Part shown: positions 27,088 through 36,790 of the stretch, one piece after another
Layout of the letters: each line of letters starts with the position of its first letter
Numbering within the stretch: the first letter of the stretch is position 1
Assembly (NCBI GenBank): GCA_041432705.1
Contig: JAPWAE010000003.1
Span: 190,531-254,530, forward strand
From: Pauljensenia sp018375675
GTDB lineage: Bacteria > Actinomycetota > Actinomycetes > Actinomycetales > Actinomycetaceae
Length of the DNA stretch: 64,000 nucleotides
Direction of reading: 5' to 3'
Made by a program: the position numbers and the translations under genes
Notes under the pieces: generated by a model
Database searches by the model: none
Told to the model about the DNA's origin: nothing
Seen by the model: the letters and a program-made list of their open reading frames with translations, nothing else

Positions 27088-27610
27088 CAAAACCTGCGCC
27101 TGTGCACAACTAGTGGATTACCCAACGGATCGCCGAAATAACCAGACGAGTTCTGGGGAAAGCCCACCCGCTCGTCGTGTTCCAGGGCCGTAATCATCTA
27201 AAAGTTCTTTTCAGACAGCATCGACACCGCATTGTGGTACCCGATCATTGCCGGGATATCGTCCAAGAACAGGTCTTCTCTTCCACCACCAGCGTACACT
27301 CACATCGAGCAACCGCAATCAATTGAAAGCACTGCCGTCTGCCACCCCCTCAGACCGATCACGACGCTCGAGCGAATCAGGGCATCAGCGGGTAGGGACA
27401 GACACCGCCCGAGGTTATTGAAGAAGGCGGCGGCAGAAGGCGCTTTATTATCAAAGATCTCGACCTACCACCTCAGCCAGTACCCGAGCACACACGCATT
27501 ACAAAAGAGGTGGAATAGTCGGAATTACCTGTCCAAAGCGGACGGTTCAACAGAGCCAGCGCTCCTAAGCTAACCCACGCGATTAGCAGTTGAGTTGCCT
27601 TCGAGCAGGC
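27088..27610. other. Accessory intergenic region, AT-richer
   Basis: Half a kilobase after the valS terminator. It has no intact gene, lower GC than the flanks, and a minus-strand frame with one internal stop (described separately at 27198-27464). The remainder shows no feature I can support. Confidence 0.5.
27198..27464 (-). pseudogene. Possible decayed gene fragment, unknown family
   Basis: On the minus strand one frame runs from a TAG at 27465-27467 to a TAG at 27198-27200 with a single TGA at 27300-27302. It reads VEIFDNKAPSAAAFFNNLG..., ...SVVIGLRGWQTAVLSIDCGCSM, stop, VYAGGGREDLFLDDIPAMIG..HNAVSMLSEKNF. The peptide has a protein-like composition and no codon bias clash, which is why I think it is a remnant rather than chance, but I do not recognise the family. 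Confidence 0.3.
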
Positions 27611-27616
27611 TACGAT
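27611..27616 (+). promoter_or_regulatory. Possible -10 box for a leaderless transcript
   Basis: TACGAT ends 7 bp before the ATG at 27624. With normal spacing transcription would start at or next to the ATG, and no Shine-Dalgarno is present. Leaderless mRNAs are common in actinobacteria. Confidence 0.4.
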
Positions 27617-27623
27617 TCTACAT

Positions 27624-28316
27624 ATGAGCAACAACCCTTTTGAAGATCTTGCTTCGTACCTTGAGTCAATTAACGACTCGTATGAGAGTTTCACTCCGGC
27701 ACTCACGCATCTTGCGGAAGACATCCAGTGGTTTGACTCCCATGCCCAAGTCATGCAATCCCTCCTCGAATCAAAAGAACTAGCTCGCGCAAGCGGCGCT
27801 GATGAAGCCGCGCTCAACCTTCTCGATGAGATTCACCAAAATCTCCTACTACGCACTCAGAACTGGGACAATACCCGCGTTTCCTTTGAAGATCTCAAGA
27901 TCTCGATGATCCGCTATATCGGCAAAGACATAGCATCTCGCGGTCTCTTGCCTCCTCCCCTCACCCCGGAGGCACGCGTGGCCCTCCAGGATGCCCTTGA
28001 GAAGATGCAGGACTACGTCACCAGAGTCTCTTCGAGCCTGCCCGAAAACTCTCTCGGCTACCTTCGGTACTTGATCGCACGCTGCCTTGATCTCCTCAAG
28101 GGAGAAGACGTGGATCTCATCGCACTTCGTGCACTAAGCACGCAAGTGGCTGGCACAGCGCTCGGTCTCGGAGAACACATCCAGGACGAAAACGAGCGGA
28201 AGGAACTTTGGTCCCACTGTGGCACTATTTTCCGTACGTGGATCATCCCCATGCTTACCGGTGCTGCCGGAAATATCATCGCCGTCGGTGTCCAAAACGC
28301 GATGATCGGATCCTGA
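27624..28316 (+). CDS. Unknown helical protein with C-terminal hydrophobic segment
   Basis: A 230-residue protein I do not recognise. Residues 1-200 are predicted helical, with many Leu/Glu/Asp heptad-like stretches (FEDLASYLESINDSYESF, AALNLLDEIHQNLLLR). The last 25 residues (TWIIPMLTGAAGNIIAVGVQNAM) are hydrophobic and glycine-rich and could be a membrane segment or pore-lining helix. The gene is visibly AT-richer than its neighbours and uses more A/T-ending codons, which suggests transfer. It is flanked by non-coding DNA on both sides, with a decayed frame upstream. A helical sensor with a terminal membrane segment would fit a toxin or defence effector, but nothing in the sequence proves it. 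Confidence 0.6.
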   Translation: MSNNPFEDLASYLESINDSYESFTPALTHLAEDIQWFDSHAQVMQSLLESKELARASGADEAALNLLDEIHQNLLLRTQNWDNTRVSFEDLKISMIRYIGKDIASRGLLPPPLTPEARVALQDALEKMQDYVTRVSSSLPENSLGYLRYLIARCLDLLKGEDVDLIALRALSTQVAGTALGLGEHIQDENERKELWSHCGTIFRTWIIPMLTGAAGNIIAVGVQNAMIGS

Positions 28317-28742
28317 CTGCGCCTCACTCAACGTACATTCTCCTCTTGTACAGATGAGATATCAGTGTCCTCTGAAAATAACTCCCACAACCTAAAGTCT
28401 GGATACTTTCACTCCATCCGTTTGTAACTGGAGACAAGCCGTTTCGTGATAAAAACACTCACTACAGTTCACATGCATACTCTGCAACACCCCCGATCAG
28501 GGCATCATCACGGGCAAGGGTCCTGCACGTTCACGTCAACCCACAGCCACGCCGTACGCTCATTCTCGTGTCCTGTCACTCCGTTCGAATGGTTACGTCT
28601 CAAACCTAATGCCTACAAGTCCCCACGGAACACCAAGGGCAACCTCTCTATTTGTGCATGAGGCGTCGGGCAGCTTCGCTGTTCACGGACGCGGTTCATC
28701 TCGCCCACCACAGATGTGCATAGGCGTTGTTAGGGTCAAACC
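28317..28742. other. Intergenic region without recognised content
   Basis: About 425 bp between the unknown helical gene and the DUF1801 gene, AT-rich at its left half. I see no coding frame, terminator or RNA gene. A TAGGGT box at 28731-28736 lies six bases before the DUF1801 ATG and may be a -10 element for a leaderless transcript. Confidence 0.5.
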
Positions 28743-29375
28743 ATGGCATTCAAGACACTCGACGAGTACCTCAAGACCATCCCCGACGACGACAATCGGG
28801 CACGGATGGTGGACGTGCTGGTGTGGGTGGGACTCACCTACCCGGAGCTGGAGCTGCACATCACGTGGAACCAGCCGATGTTTACCCACCACGGCAGGTA
28901 CATCATCGGATTCTCGGCCGCGTCCAAGCACATGGCGATGGCACCCGAGCGCGCCACCATGATCCGCTTCGAGCAGGTCATGCGCGAGCGAGGCACGGAC
29001 TTCGGCACAATGCTCACCCACCAGCCCTGGACCAAGCCCTTCGACTACGAGCTCCTCGACGCATTCATTCAGCACCAACTCGAAGAGAAGCAGGACATCA
29101 CCTCATTCTGGCGTCCCAAGGAGCACGAACTCGCAGCCGCCGAGGCCGTCGCATCCGGCGCGCAGCCGCCCGCCGTCCGCGAGCGCACGGCAGACGATAG
29201 TCAGCTAGCCGATTCCTTCTTGGAAGAGTTCAAGCGCTACGCCGACAACCCCACGCCCGGGCATCCGTTCGAGCAGCTCAACGAGCAACTCAAGCAGGCC
29301 GTGCGGGACTACGAGGAGCACCCCGACGATGTGTACACGCTCGACGAGGTGAAGGCCGAGCTTGGCCTGGACTAG
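28743..29375 (+). CDS. DUF1801 (YdhG-like) domain protein
   Basis: A 210-residue protein. The first 130 residues (TLDEYLKTIPDDDNRARM, ITWNQPMFTHHGRYIIGFSA, KHMAMAPE) match the DUF1801/YdhG family, whose Bacillus member was described as an iron chaperone or frataxin-like protein. The remaining 80 residues are an acidic helical extension (FLEEFKRYADNPTPGHPFEQ and VYTLDEVKAELGLD) not typical of the family. There is no Shine-Dalgarno before the ATG. Function in this organism is not certain. Confidence 0.75.
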   Translation: MAFKTLDEYLKTIPDDDNRARMVDVLVWVGLTYPELELHITWNQPMFTHHGRYIIGFSAASKHMAMAPERATMIRFEQVMRERGTDFGTMLTHQPWTKPFDYELLDAFIQHQLEEKQDITSFWRPKEHELAAAEAVASGAQPPAVRERTADDSQLADSFLEEFKRYADNPTPGHPFEQLNEQLKQAVRDYEEHPDDVYTLDEVKAELGLD

Positions 29376-29537
29376 TACCGACGCGGGTTTGCTCCGCCCG
29401 GCTACAGCGAACACAAGATGCCACCCCTAAAGACAGCCCCTCTCCCCCACCCTACGGTCGCGTAGGATAGGGGGAGCAACAGCTGCGCCGCTGGCCCCGT
29501 CCCGCGGCGTACACCGCCCAGCGACCAGGGAGCAGAC

Positions 29538-31421
29538 ATGACCGCCGAAGAAACCCCGGCCTCGTCCACCATTGACGAGACGACGCAGGCGCAGACGACC
29601 ACCGAGGCCCTCGAGTGGCACGCCCCCGTCCTGGTGCGCATCGACGAGCACACGACGATCCCCCACCTGCTCAAAGAACGCGTGCAGCGCGGCGCCACCC
29701 GCCCCCTCATCCTGCGCAAGATCGGCATCGGTGACACGTGGCGCTCCATCACGGCACGCGACTTCTACGACGAGGTCCACGCGCTCGCCGCCGGCCTCAT
29801 CGCGCGGGGCCTCGAACACGGCGACAGGGTCGCGATCATGAGCCGCACCCGCTACGAGTGGACGCTCCTCGACTTCGCGTGCTGGGCGGCCGGCCTCGTC
29901 CCCGTGCCGATCTACGAGACCAGCTCCATCGACCAGGTCGCCCACGTCCTCGTCGACGCGGACGTCCACCTCATCATCACCGAGACCGTGTCCATGGCAG
30001 AAATCGTGCGCGCCGCCGCCGAACGCGAAGGCCGGGACAACACCCACGTACTCTCCCTGGATTCGGAGGCCATCGAAACCCTCATCGCGGAGGGCTCGGC
30101 CACCCCGCGTGAGCGCGTCCTCGCCCGCTCCGAAGCCCTCACGAAGGACGACATCGCCACCATCGTCTACACGTCGGGCACGACGGGCACACCCAAGGGC
30201 ACAGTCCTGAGCCACGAGAACTTCACGAACCTGTGCCTCAACGCCCACGCGTGGATGCCGGAGATCGCGGCGGGCAAGAACTCGCGCCTACTCCTCTTCC
30301 TGCCCCTGGCCCACGTGTTCGCACGTTTCCTGCAGGTCTTCCAGATCAGCGGCAACGGCGTCCTCGGCCACGCCTCCAACATCAAGAACCTGCTGGGCGA
30401 CCTGGCGTCGTTCAAGCCGAGCTACCTCCTCGTCGTCCCGCGTGTCCTGGAGAAGATCTACAACTCGGCGGACACGAAGGCGTCCGGCCCCAAGCGCAAG
30501 ATCTTCCGCTGGGCGGCCAAGGTCGCGATCGCCTACTCCCAGGCCCTGGACACGGAAGAGGGCCCGTCGGCGTCGCTGAAGGCCCAGCACGCACTGGCGG
30601 ACAAGCTCGTCTACCAGCAGATCATCCGCCTGGTGGGCGGCAACGCAGACTACATCGTGTCGGGCGGCGCACCCCTGGCCCCCTGGCTCGCGCACTTCTA
30701 CCGCGGCGTCGGCATCCCCGTCCTGGAGGGCTACGGCCTGACCGAGACGGTCGGCCCGGTCTCCGTCAACACGCCCCGCCTGTCCAAGATCGGCACCGTG
30801 GGCCCGGCCCTGCCGCCCATGTCCTTCAAGATCAGCGACGAGGGCGAGATCCTGCTCAAGGGCTCGAGCGTCTTCCAGCGCTACCACAACGACCCCGAGT
30901 CCACCGCCGCCTGCTTCACCGAAGACGGCTGGTTCCGCACGGGCGACCTGGGTTCCCTGGACCGCGACGGCTACGTGTCCATCACGGGCCGCGCGAAAGA
31001 GATCATCGTGACGGCGGGCGGCAAGAACGTCGCCCCGGCCGCCCTCGAAAATCCGATGCGCTCCCACCCGCTCATCTCCCAGGTCCTGGTCGTGGGCGAC
31101 CAGCGGCCCTTCATCGCCGCGCTCATCACGCTGGACGCGGAGATGCTGCCCGATTGGCTCGCCGCGCACTCGCTGCCGCCAATGAGCGTGGCCGAGGCGG
31201 CCACGAACGTCGAGGTCCTGGCCTCGCTGGAGAAGGCGGTGGCCTCGGCGAACGAGCACGTCTCGCGCGCCGAATCGATCCGCAAGATCAAGGTCCTCAC
31301 GACCGACTTCACGGAGGCGAACGGCCTGCTCACGCCCTCGCTGAAGGTCAAGCGCCTGGAGGCCACGCGCCGCCTCGCGCCCGTCATCGACGAGATCTAC
31401 GGCGGCCCCGTGCAGAACTGA
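29538..31421 (+). CDS. Long-chain fatty-acid-CoA ligase
   Basis: A 627-residue AMP-forming acyl-CoA synthetase of the FadD15/FAA1 type. The adenylation motifs are YTSGTTGTPKGTVLSH (P-loop-like), GYGLTE, and WFRTGDLGSLDRDGYVSITGR with the hinge and KEIIVTAGGKNV. It activates fatty acids for lipid synthesis or degradation at the membrane face. The start ATG has AGGGAGC upstream and a TAGGAT -10-like box at 29465-29470. A 12-of-13 copy of the window-wide word is inside the gene (29554-29566, encoding ETPASST). Confidence 0.95.
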   Translation: MTAEETPASSTIDETTQAQTTTEALEWHAPVLVRIDEHTTIPHLLKERVQRGATRPLILRKIGIGDTWRSITARDFYDEVHALAAGLIARGLEHGDRVAIMSRTRYEWTLLDFACWAAGLVPVPIYETSSIDQVAHVLVDADVHLIITETVSMAEIVRAAAEREGRDNTHVLSLDSEAIETLIAEGSATPRERVLARSEALTKDDIATIVYTSGTTGTPKGTVLSHENFTNLCLNAHAWMPEIAAGKNSRLLLFLPLAHVFARFLQVFQISGNGVLGHASNIKNLLGDLASFKPSYLLVVPRVLEKIYNSADTKASGPKRKIFRWAAKVAIAYSQALDTEEGPSASLKAQHALADKLVYQQIIRLVGGNADYIVSGGAPLAPWLAHFYRGVGIPVLEGYGLTETVGPVSVNTPRLSKIGTVGPALPPMSFKISDEGEILLKGSSVFQRYHNDPESTAACFTEDGWFRTGDLGSLDRDGYVSITGRAKEIIVTAGGKNVAPAALENPMRSHPLISQVLVVGDQRPFIAALITLDAEMLPDWLAAHSLPPMSVAEAATNVEVLASLEKAVASANEHVSRAESIRKIKVLTTDFTEANGLLTPSLKVKRLEATRRLAPVIDEIYGGPVQN

Positions 31422-31438
31422 CGCACCCATGAACGAGG

Positions 31439-31497
31439 CCGTGGCCGGCTCGCGCTCCCCCGCTCGGTGTCGGGTTGGCGAGCCGGCCACGGCTTTT
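31439..31497. terminator. Bidirectional terminator
   Basis: A 15-bp stem, CCGTGGCCGGCTCGC at 31439-31453 with its complement at 31478-31492, followed by CTTTTG on the plus strand. It serves fadD (+) and the export operon (-). The left arm contains a one-mismatch form of the 13-mer (ACGAGGCCGTGGC). Confidence 0.85.
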
Positions 31498-31510
31498 GTG
31501 GGTGGGCAAC

Positions 31511-32708
31511 CTACTGCGAGGCGAGCGCCGCTGTGGGCGGCGTGCGTGCCGCTCGGATCGCGGGGTAGAGCCCGGCGACGGCGCCGATGAGGAGAGTCGC
31601 GCCGAGGCCTGCGGCGATCACCCACCAGTGGAGGGTGGGCGGCCAGCCGTACGCGTAACACATGCCCCAGGTGACGCCGGCGCCGATGAGGCATCCGGCC
31701 AAGCCGCCGAGGAACGACAGGAGCAGGGCTTCGGCCAGGAACTGCACGGTGATGTGTCCCCTCTTCGCGCCCAGAGACCGGCGCAGGCCGATCTCCTTGC
31801 GGCGTTCCAGGACGGAGATGATCATCGTGTTGGCCACGCCGATGCCGCCGACGAGCAGGGCGATCGATCCGACGCCGGCGAGCAGCGTCGTGAGCGTCTG
31901 GTCGGCCGCGTTCTGGGCGGCCAGCGCGTCGGAGGGACGCGAGACCTTCAGGCCGGTGGCCCCCTGCGGGGCGAGCGTGGGTCCGAGGAGCTCGCGGACG
32001 TTCTCCACCTGGTCCTCGCTGGAGCGCTCGTAGATCGTCGTGGGTGTCTTGCCCGCGTCGAAGTACGTGCCCGCGGCGGGCACGCCGATGAGCGCGGCGT
32101 TATCGAGTTCCTCGGCCAGGGGCGCTGGATCCATGATGCCCAGGACGGTGAAAGTCATGCCGCCCAGCCACACCTGGGTGCCCGGCTCGACGACGCCGAG
32201 CAGCTGCGCGGCCTTCGAGCCCAGGACGACGCCCGGGTACTTCGCGGTGGCGTCGTTGAGCCACGCGCCCTTCTTCATGGTCCCGGATACGACCTTGAGG
32301 AGGTTCGTGTCGGCCGCCATCGTGATGATGCCGCCGGTTGCGTTCGGGTCGGACAGTCGCGAGCGGTACACGGAGACGCCGCTCAGCGTCGACGTCGAGG
32401 CCGCGTCGGTCACGCCCGGGATCATGAGGGTGCGACCCACGGAGTCCTCGGGCAGGATCAGGTCCGTTCCCGACAGGTCGGCACCGCTGCGCGCGGTCAG
32501 CATGTTGGTGCCCAGCGCCCGCAGCTGTTCTTGCAGGCGGGCCTGCGAGGACGCCGAGACGCCGACGACGCCGACCATAGCCGCGATACCGATCGCGATG
32601 CCCAGGGCCGAGAGGACGGCTCGCATGGGGCGGGCGCGCAGGCCCGTCAGGCCCAGGCGTGCGACGTCTGAGAGGCGCAGCGCGGAGCGGCCGGCTCCCG
32701 AGTTCTTC

Positions 32709-32719
<11 letters not shown>
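31511..32719 (-). CDS. MacB-like ABC transporter permease (FtsX type)
   Basis: A 402-residue permease with the MacB topology: one N-terminal membrane helix (RAVLSALGIAIGIAAMVGVVG, about residues 33-53), a large extracytoplasmic domain (55-270) and three C-terminal helices (about 285-310, 335-355 and 370-390). The motif SVLERRKEIGLRRSLGAKRGHI is the cytoplasmic coupling segment. It works with the adjacent ATPase and adaptor, probably to export a peptide, lipoprotein or antibiotic. Start ATG at 32719 with GGGAGGTGACC just upstream, inside the ATPase gene; the two genes overlap by 11 bp. Confidence 0.92.
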
Positions 32720-33403
<684 letters not shown>

Positions 33404-33407
<4 letters not shown>

Positions 33408-34480
33408 CGGTTGGGCACCACCACACGCTGGCCTTCGGCGATCTCGTCGCCGCTCACTTCGACGCGGTCTCCCGCGAACAGGCCGACGGTGACGGGAACC
33501 CGGCGAATCTCGCCCTTCTCATCCACGACCTCGACGCCGAATTGGTCGGTGCTCAGGGCCACGAGCGCGCCGAGGGGCACGGACAGCACGCCGGTGCGGG
33601 TCTGCGAGGTCAGGCCCAGGGAGACCGAGGCCTCCTGGAGCCCTTCGAGGGCGGAGGTGTCATCGGGGGTGACGGTGATCGGAATGATGCGTTCCTTGGT
33701 CGTCTCCTTGGATCCCTCCTCGCTGTCCTTCTCTCGCGGCGGCTCGACCGAGGTGATCGTCCCGGTCGTGGTCGTGGCGGAGCCGGGCAGGCGCACGGTC
33801 ACGGAGTTTCCGACGACACCGAGGGCCTGGTCGGAGAGCTTCAGGTTCGCGGAGATGATCTGACGCGAGGACGAGGCCGTGAACAGCTCTGTCTCCATCG
33901 TTGCGTTATCGCCGACGCGGGCCTTCAGCGCGCCGATGCGCAGGTCTTCGGGAGCGAAGAGGACGGTGCCCAGCGGCAGCGAGCCGCTCTGGGGCAGGCT
34001 GAGAGCCTTCTGCCACTTCTTGATCGCCGCGATCGTGTTCCAGTCGAAGTGGGCATTCGGCGTGGCCTCGAAGTAGCCGAGTTCGGACAGCGCAGTCTCC
34101 AGCTGGGTGACGTCCTCGCCGTCGCTCATGCCCTCCTCGAACGCGCGCCAGGCGGGGGTTGCGCCGTGGAGCAGGTACGTGTTGTTGCCGGCGACCGTGT
34201 ACACGTGCGATCCCTGGGTGAGGGTCGTGCCGGGCGTGGGCAGGGCGGTCACGATGCCTTCGAAGGCGCTCTTGAGGGTGTAGGAGTCGGCGTAGTGGAG
34301 CGTTCCCTGGACGGTGGTCTCCCCCACCAGGTCACCCTTCGTGATGGTCGCCGTCGCGCCATCAAAGGACTGGGGGGCTTCGGCGTCTGCGTTGGTACCC
34401 GAGCAGGCGGATAGGGTCAGTGCGCCAATCGCGAGGATCGCAAGCGCAGCCGCGGGGCGTGGGGTTCGCGGACGCTTCAC
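33404..34480 (-). CDS. Lipoprotein adaptor with peptidoglycan-binding-like and HlyD-like parts
   Basis: A 358-residue predicted lipoprotein: signal peptide ending LALIGALTLSAC-like (lipobox LSAC). After it come a beta-rich membrane-fusion-protein-type region (TTVQGTLHYADSYTLKSAFEG), a peptidoglycan-binding-1-like repeat (DVTQLETALSELGYF..., AAIKKWQKAL) and a C-terminal barrel (GVLSVPLGALVAL, RRVPVTVGLFAGDRVEVSG). This is the Gram-positive adaptor that accompanies MacB-type permeases. The GTG start at 34478-34480 overlaps the stop of the upstream lipoprotein gene (GTGA), which settles the start. Confidence 0.88.
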
Positions 34481-34953
34481 TTGGCGGCCCCTGACTGCTG
34501 GAAGCACTTGTTGAGCACGTCCTCGGGGATGTCCTTGACGCTGATTCCTTCGCCGGCCTGCGGGTCCTTCACGTCGTATCCGGCCTCACGCAGGCACTGC
34601 GCCGCCTTGACCATGGCCTCGCGCGCGGCGGGGTCGTTCGCGACATTGTCCTCGCCGGTCATGCCGGAGACCTTCACCATGCACTCGTTGAGCGCGTTGT
34701 TGAAGGCGTCGGAAGTGTCCTTCAGGTTGTCGGGCGTCAGGCCCGTGTCGGGCACGTCGAAGCCCTTGTCGCGCATGCACTGAGCGAACACCAGGTTGGG
34801 GTCGTTGCTGGCCGCGTTGGTGGACGCCGCGCTCGGGCTCTTGGTGCTGGACGCGGACGAGCTGGACGATCCGGTCGATCCGCATGCGCTGAGGGCCGCC
34901 GCCAGGGTGATGGCGATGACGGCAAGGGCGCGCGTCTGTGCGCGATTCTTCAT
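34477..34953 (-). CDS. Small lipoprotein, first gene of MacAB-like operon
   Basis: A 158-residue predicted lipoprotein. The signal peptide ends AAALSAC (lipobox), followed by a Ser/Ala-rich linker to about residue 50, then a domain with four cysteines (AQCMRDKGFDVPD, NECMVKVSG, AQCLREAGYDVKD, NKCFQQSG). The pattern, with two copies of a C-hxxxGaDV-like unit, is seen in actinobacterial lipoproteins beside MacAB genes; function unknown. ATG with AAGGAG eight bases upstream. It leads the four-gene unit lipoprotein-adaptor-ATPase-permease. Confidence 0.8.
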   Translation of the reverse strand: MKNRAQTRALAVIAITLAAALSACGSTGSSSSSASSTKSPSAASTNAASNDPNLVFAQCMRDKGFDVPDTGLTPDNLKDTSDAFNNALNECMVKVSGMTGEDNVANDPAAREAMVKAAQCLREAGYDVKDPQAGEGISVKDIPEDVLNKCFQQSGAAK

Positions 34954-35084
34954 CGAAAACTCCTTGAGGACTGCTTATCGGCAATGGTTCTCACTGCCTG
35001 TATAGATTACAGTCCACAACCCTGAAAGCTACCTGAAAACTATCGGGGAGCCTGCGCAGAATTTCATCAGACAACCCTGAGAGC

Positions 35085-35123
35085 GCAAAAAGAGGCGGGG
35101 GACGCTCGCACATCCCCCGCCTC
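35085..35123 (-). terminator. Terminator of the GPH symporter gene
   Basis: A perfect 11-bp stem, GAGGCGGGGGA (35092-35102) with TCCCCCGCCTC (35113-35123), followed on the minus strand by a T run (complement of AAAAA at 35087-35091). Confidence 0.92.
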
Positions 35124-35159
35124 AGACCCGACACTCCTCCTCATCGGGCGCTTATTCGT

Positions 35160-36602
35160 TTAGTCTTCAGCAGCCTCGGAGCGAGCAAGGTTTTGCTCGA
35201 GGATGGACACGATCTCTCCGTGCTTGGCCTCGGTCAGGGTAACCTTCCGCGCAAAGACGATGAACGCCAGGACGATGACCGCAAGAGGAGCGTAGAAAGC
35301 AGCCGTCTTGAAGGTCTCAATGTTCCCGGTCGTCAGCAGGGCGGGATCAACATCGTTGGTCATAGCTGCCGCGATGGCGACGAAGCCGACGATGGAGTTC
35401 GACAGGGCGCCGGCGATCTTGTCGAGCATGGGACGCACCGAGAGGGTGACGGCCTCGTTACGCTTGCCAGTCTTCCACTGCCCGTACTCAACAGAGTCGG
35501 TGATCGTGAGGATCGCCGTCATCTGAATACACGTGGCAGTAAGGTAGAACAGGACCAGGGCGACAAAGACGACAATGAGGTTCGACGAGAAGAGAATGAA
35601 CAGGACGTATGCACTCGCCATGAGCACCATGCCACCAAGGTAGAGGTAGCGGCGGGGCAGGTGGCGGTTGATCGCCGGGTACAGGGGCGTCACCACCAGG
35701 CCGATAACGAAGGCGATGATGCCGACCACCGAGTAGATATCGGGCTTCTGGAGCACGAACTTGAAGAGGTAGATCATGAAGCCCGTCGTTGCAACGTTCG
35801 CGATCGAGTAGAGGACGTACGAGAGGGAAGTCCACAGCAACTGATCGTTGCGCACGATCGCCTGGAATGCCTGCAGCGGGTTGGACTTATCGGAGGGATC
35901 GCGTAGGACGCTCTCCTCCTCGCGCGTTCCGAACGCGACAGCCAAGCAGGTGACGATACCAAGGATAGCGATGACCGCACCGAAGCCCGTCCATCCTTCC
36001 TGACTCTCAGAACCAGCTCCCGCAAGAGCACCGAAGAAGCCAACTACGGGAACGACGATCGCGGTGACGCCGTTGTAGCCGATGGAACCCGTGAATGTTC
36101 CGAGAGCGGTGTACACACTTCGCTCCTGCGAGGAGGAGGACAACGCAGGAATCATGCCCCAGTATGAGATGTCACGCAGGGAGTACAGGACGTCAAGAAC
36201 CACGAAGACGATGACAAAAACAACAATGAACACTCCTTTGTTGACGTTGACGAGGCCGAAGAGTCCGGTGAAGATCGCAAAAAGGAGGATGGATGATCCA
36301 ACGCCGCCAATGACTTGCCAGGGCTTGAATCGCCCGAAGCGCGAGGTTGTATTGTCCACCAAGTTCCCAAGCAGTGGATCAATGAAGATCTCGGCGATCC
36401 GAATAATGAAGACGAGGGCGGTGATGATCGCAATCATCGCCTCAGCCTCGGAGTCCTCATAGTCGCGGAACAGGGTCTGCGCCGCATAGTAGGTGACAAA
36501 GAATGTTGAGAGCGCGTTGTAAAACGCAGCCTGCCCCAGATTGCCGATCGCGTAGCAGATTCGCGACACCCAGCTCTTGTGTACGTTTTCTTCGTGTGCC
36601 AT
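35160..36602 (-). CDS. GPH family sugar:cation symporter (MelB-like)
   Basis: A 480-residue transporter with 12 predicted membrane helices of the glycoside-pentoside-hexuronide:cation symporter family. Family marks include GNLGQAAFYNALSTFFVTYYA at the N-terminus, the loop LVDNTTSRFGRFKPWQVIGG after helix 2, and MTAILTITDSVEYGQWKTGKRNEA in the C-terminal half. Next to a divergent lacZ, it most likely imports a beta-galactoside. The ATG at 36602 has GGAGAGGG close upstream; the longer frame back to 36671 would run through the promoter. Its promoter overlaps a near-palindromic operator. Confidence 0.93.
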   Translation of the reverse strand: MAHEENVHKSWVSRICYAIGNLGQAAFYNALSTFFVTYYAAQTLFRDYEDSEAEAMIAIITALVFIIRIAEIFIDPLLGNLVDNTTSRFGRFKPWQVIGGVGSSILLFAIFTGLFGLVNVNKGVFIVVFVIVFVVLDVLYSLRDISYWGMIPALSSSSQERSVYTALGTFTGSIGYNGVTAIVVPVVGFFGALAGAGSESQEGWTGFGAVIAILGIVTCLAVAFGTREEESVLRDPSDKSNPLQAFQAIVRNDQLLWTSLSYVLYSIANVATTGFMIYLFKFVLQKPDIYSVVGIIAFVIGLVVTPLYPAINRHLPRRYLYLGGMVLMASAYVLFILFSSNLIVVFVALVLFYLTATCIQMTAILTITDSVEYGQWKTGKRNEAVTLSVRPMLDKIAGALSNSIVGFVAIAAAMTNDVDPALLTTGNIETFKTAAFYAPLAVIVLAFIVFARKVTLTEAKHGEIVSILEQNLARSEAAED

Positions 36603-36642
36603 GGTCCCTCTCCTTCGAAGCAACTCTTGCTCGGACACAATA

Positions 36643-36671
36643 AAGTTAACATGTTTACCTGAGCATTCCAA
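36643..36671 (-). promoter_or_regulatory. Promoter of the GPH symporter gene with overlapping operator
   Basis: Minus strand: TTGGAA (-35, 36666-36671), 17 bp, TAACTT (-10, 36643-36648). The near-palindrome GTAAACATGTTAAC (36645-36658, one mismatched pair) overlaps the -10 box and is a candidate site for the LacI-type regulator encoded at 39896-40918. Confidence 0.55.
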
Positions 36672-36709
36672 GGATATCTAGGTCACATAAACATATCCGC
36701 GTAACTGTA

Positions 36710-36738
36710 TTGCATTGATTCGATCAACGGGCTACTCT
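36710..36738 (+). promoter_or_regulatory. Promoter of lacZ with dyad in the spacer
   Basis: TTGCAT (-35, 36710-36715), 17 bp, TACTCT (-10, 36733-36738). The dyad TTGATTCGATCAA (36715-36727) lies in the spacer, a typical position for repression. It differs from the dyad at the symporter promoter, so only one of them may be the LacI-family site. Confidence 0.5.
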
Positions 36739-36790
36739 GTCCTCAGAGCACGATCGCTCCACCGCAACGTCGCACTTCCGGAAGGTCACC

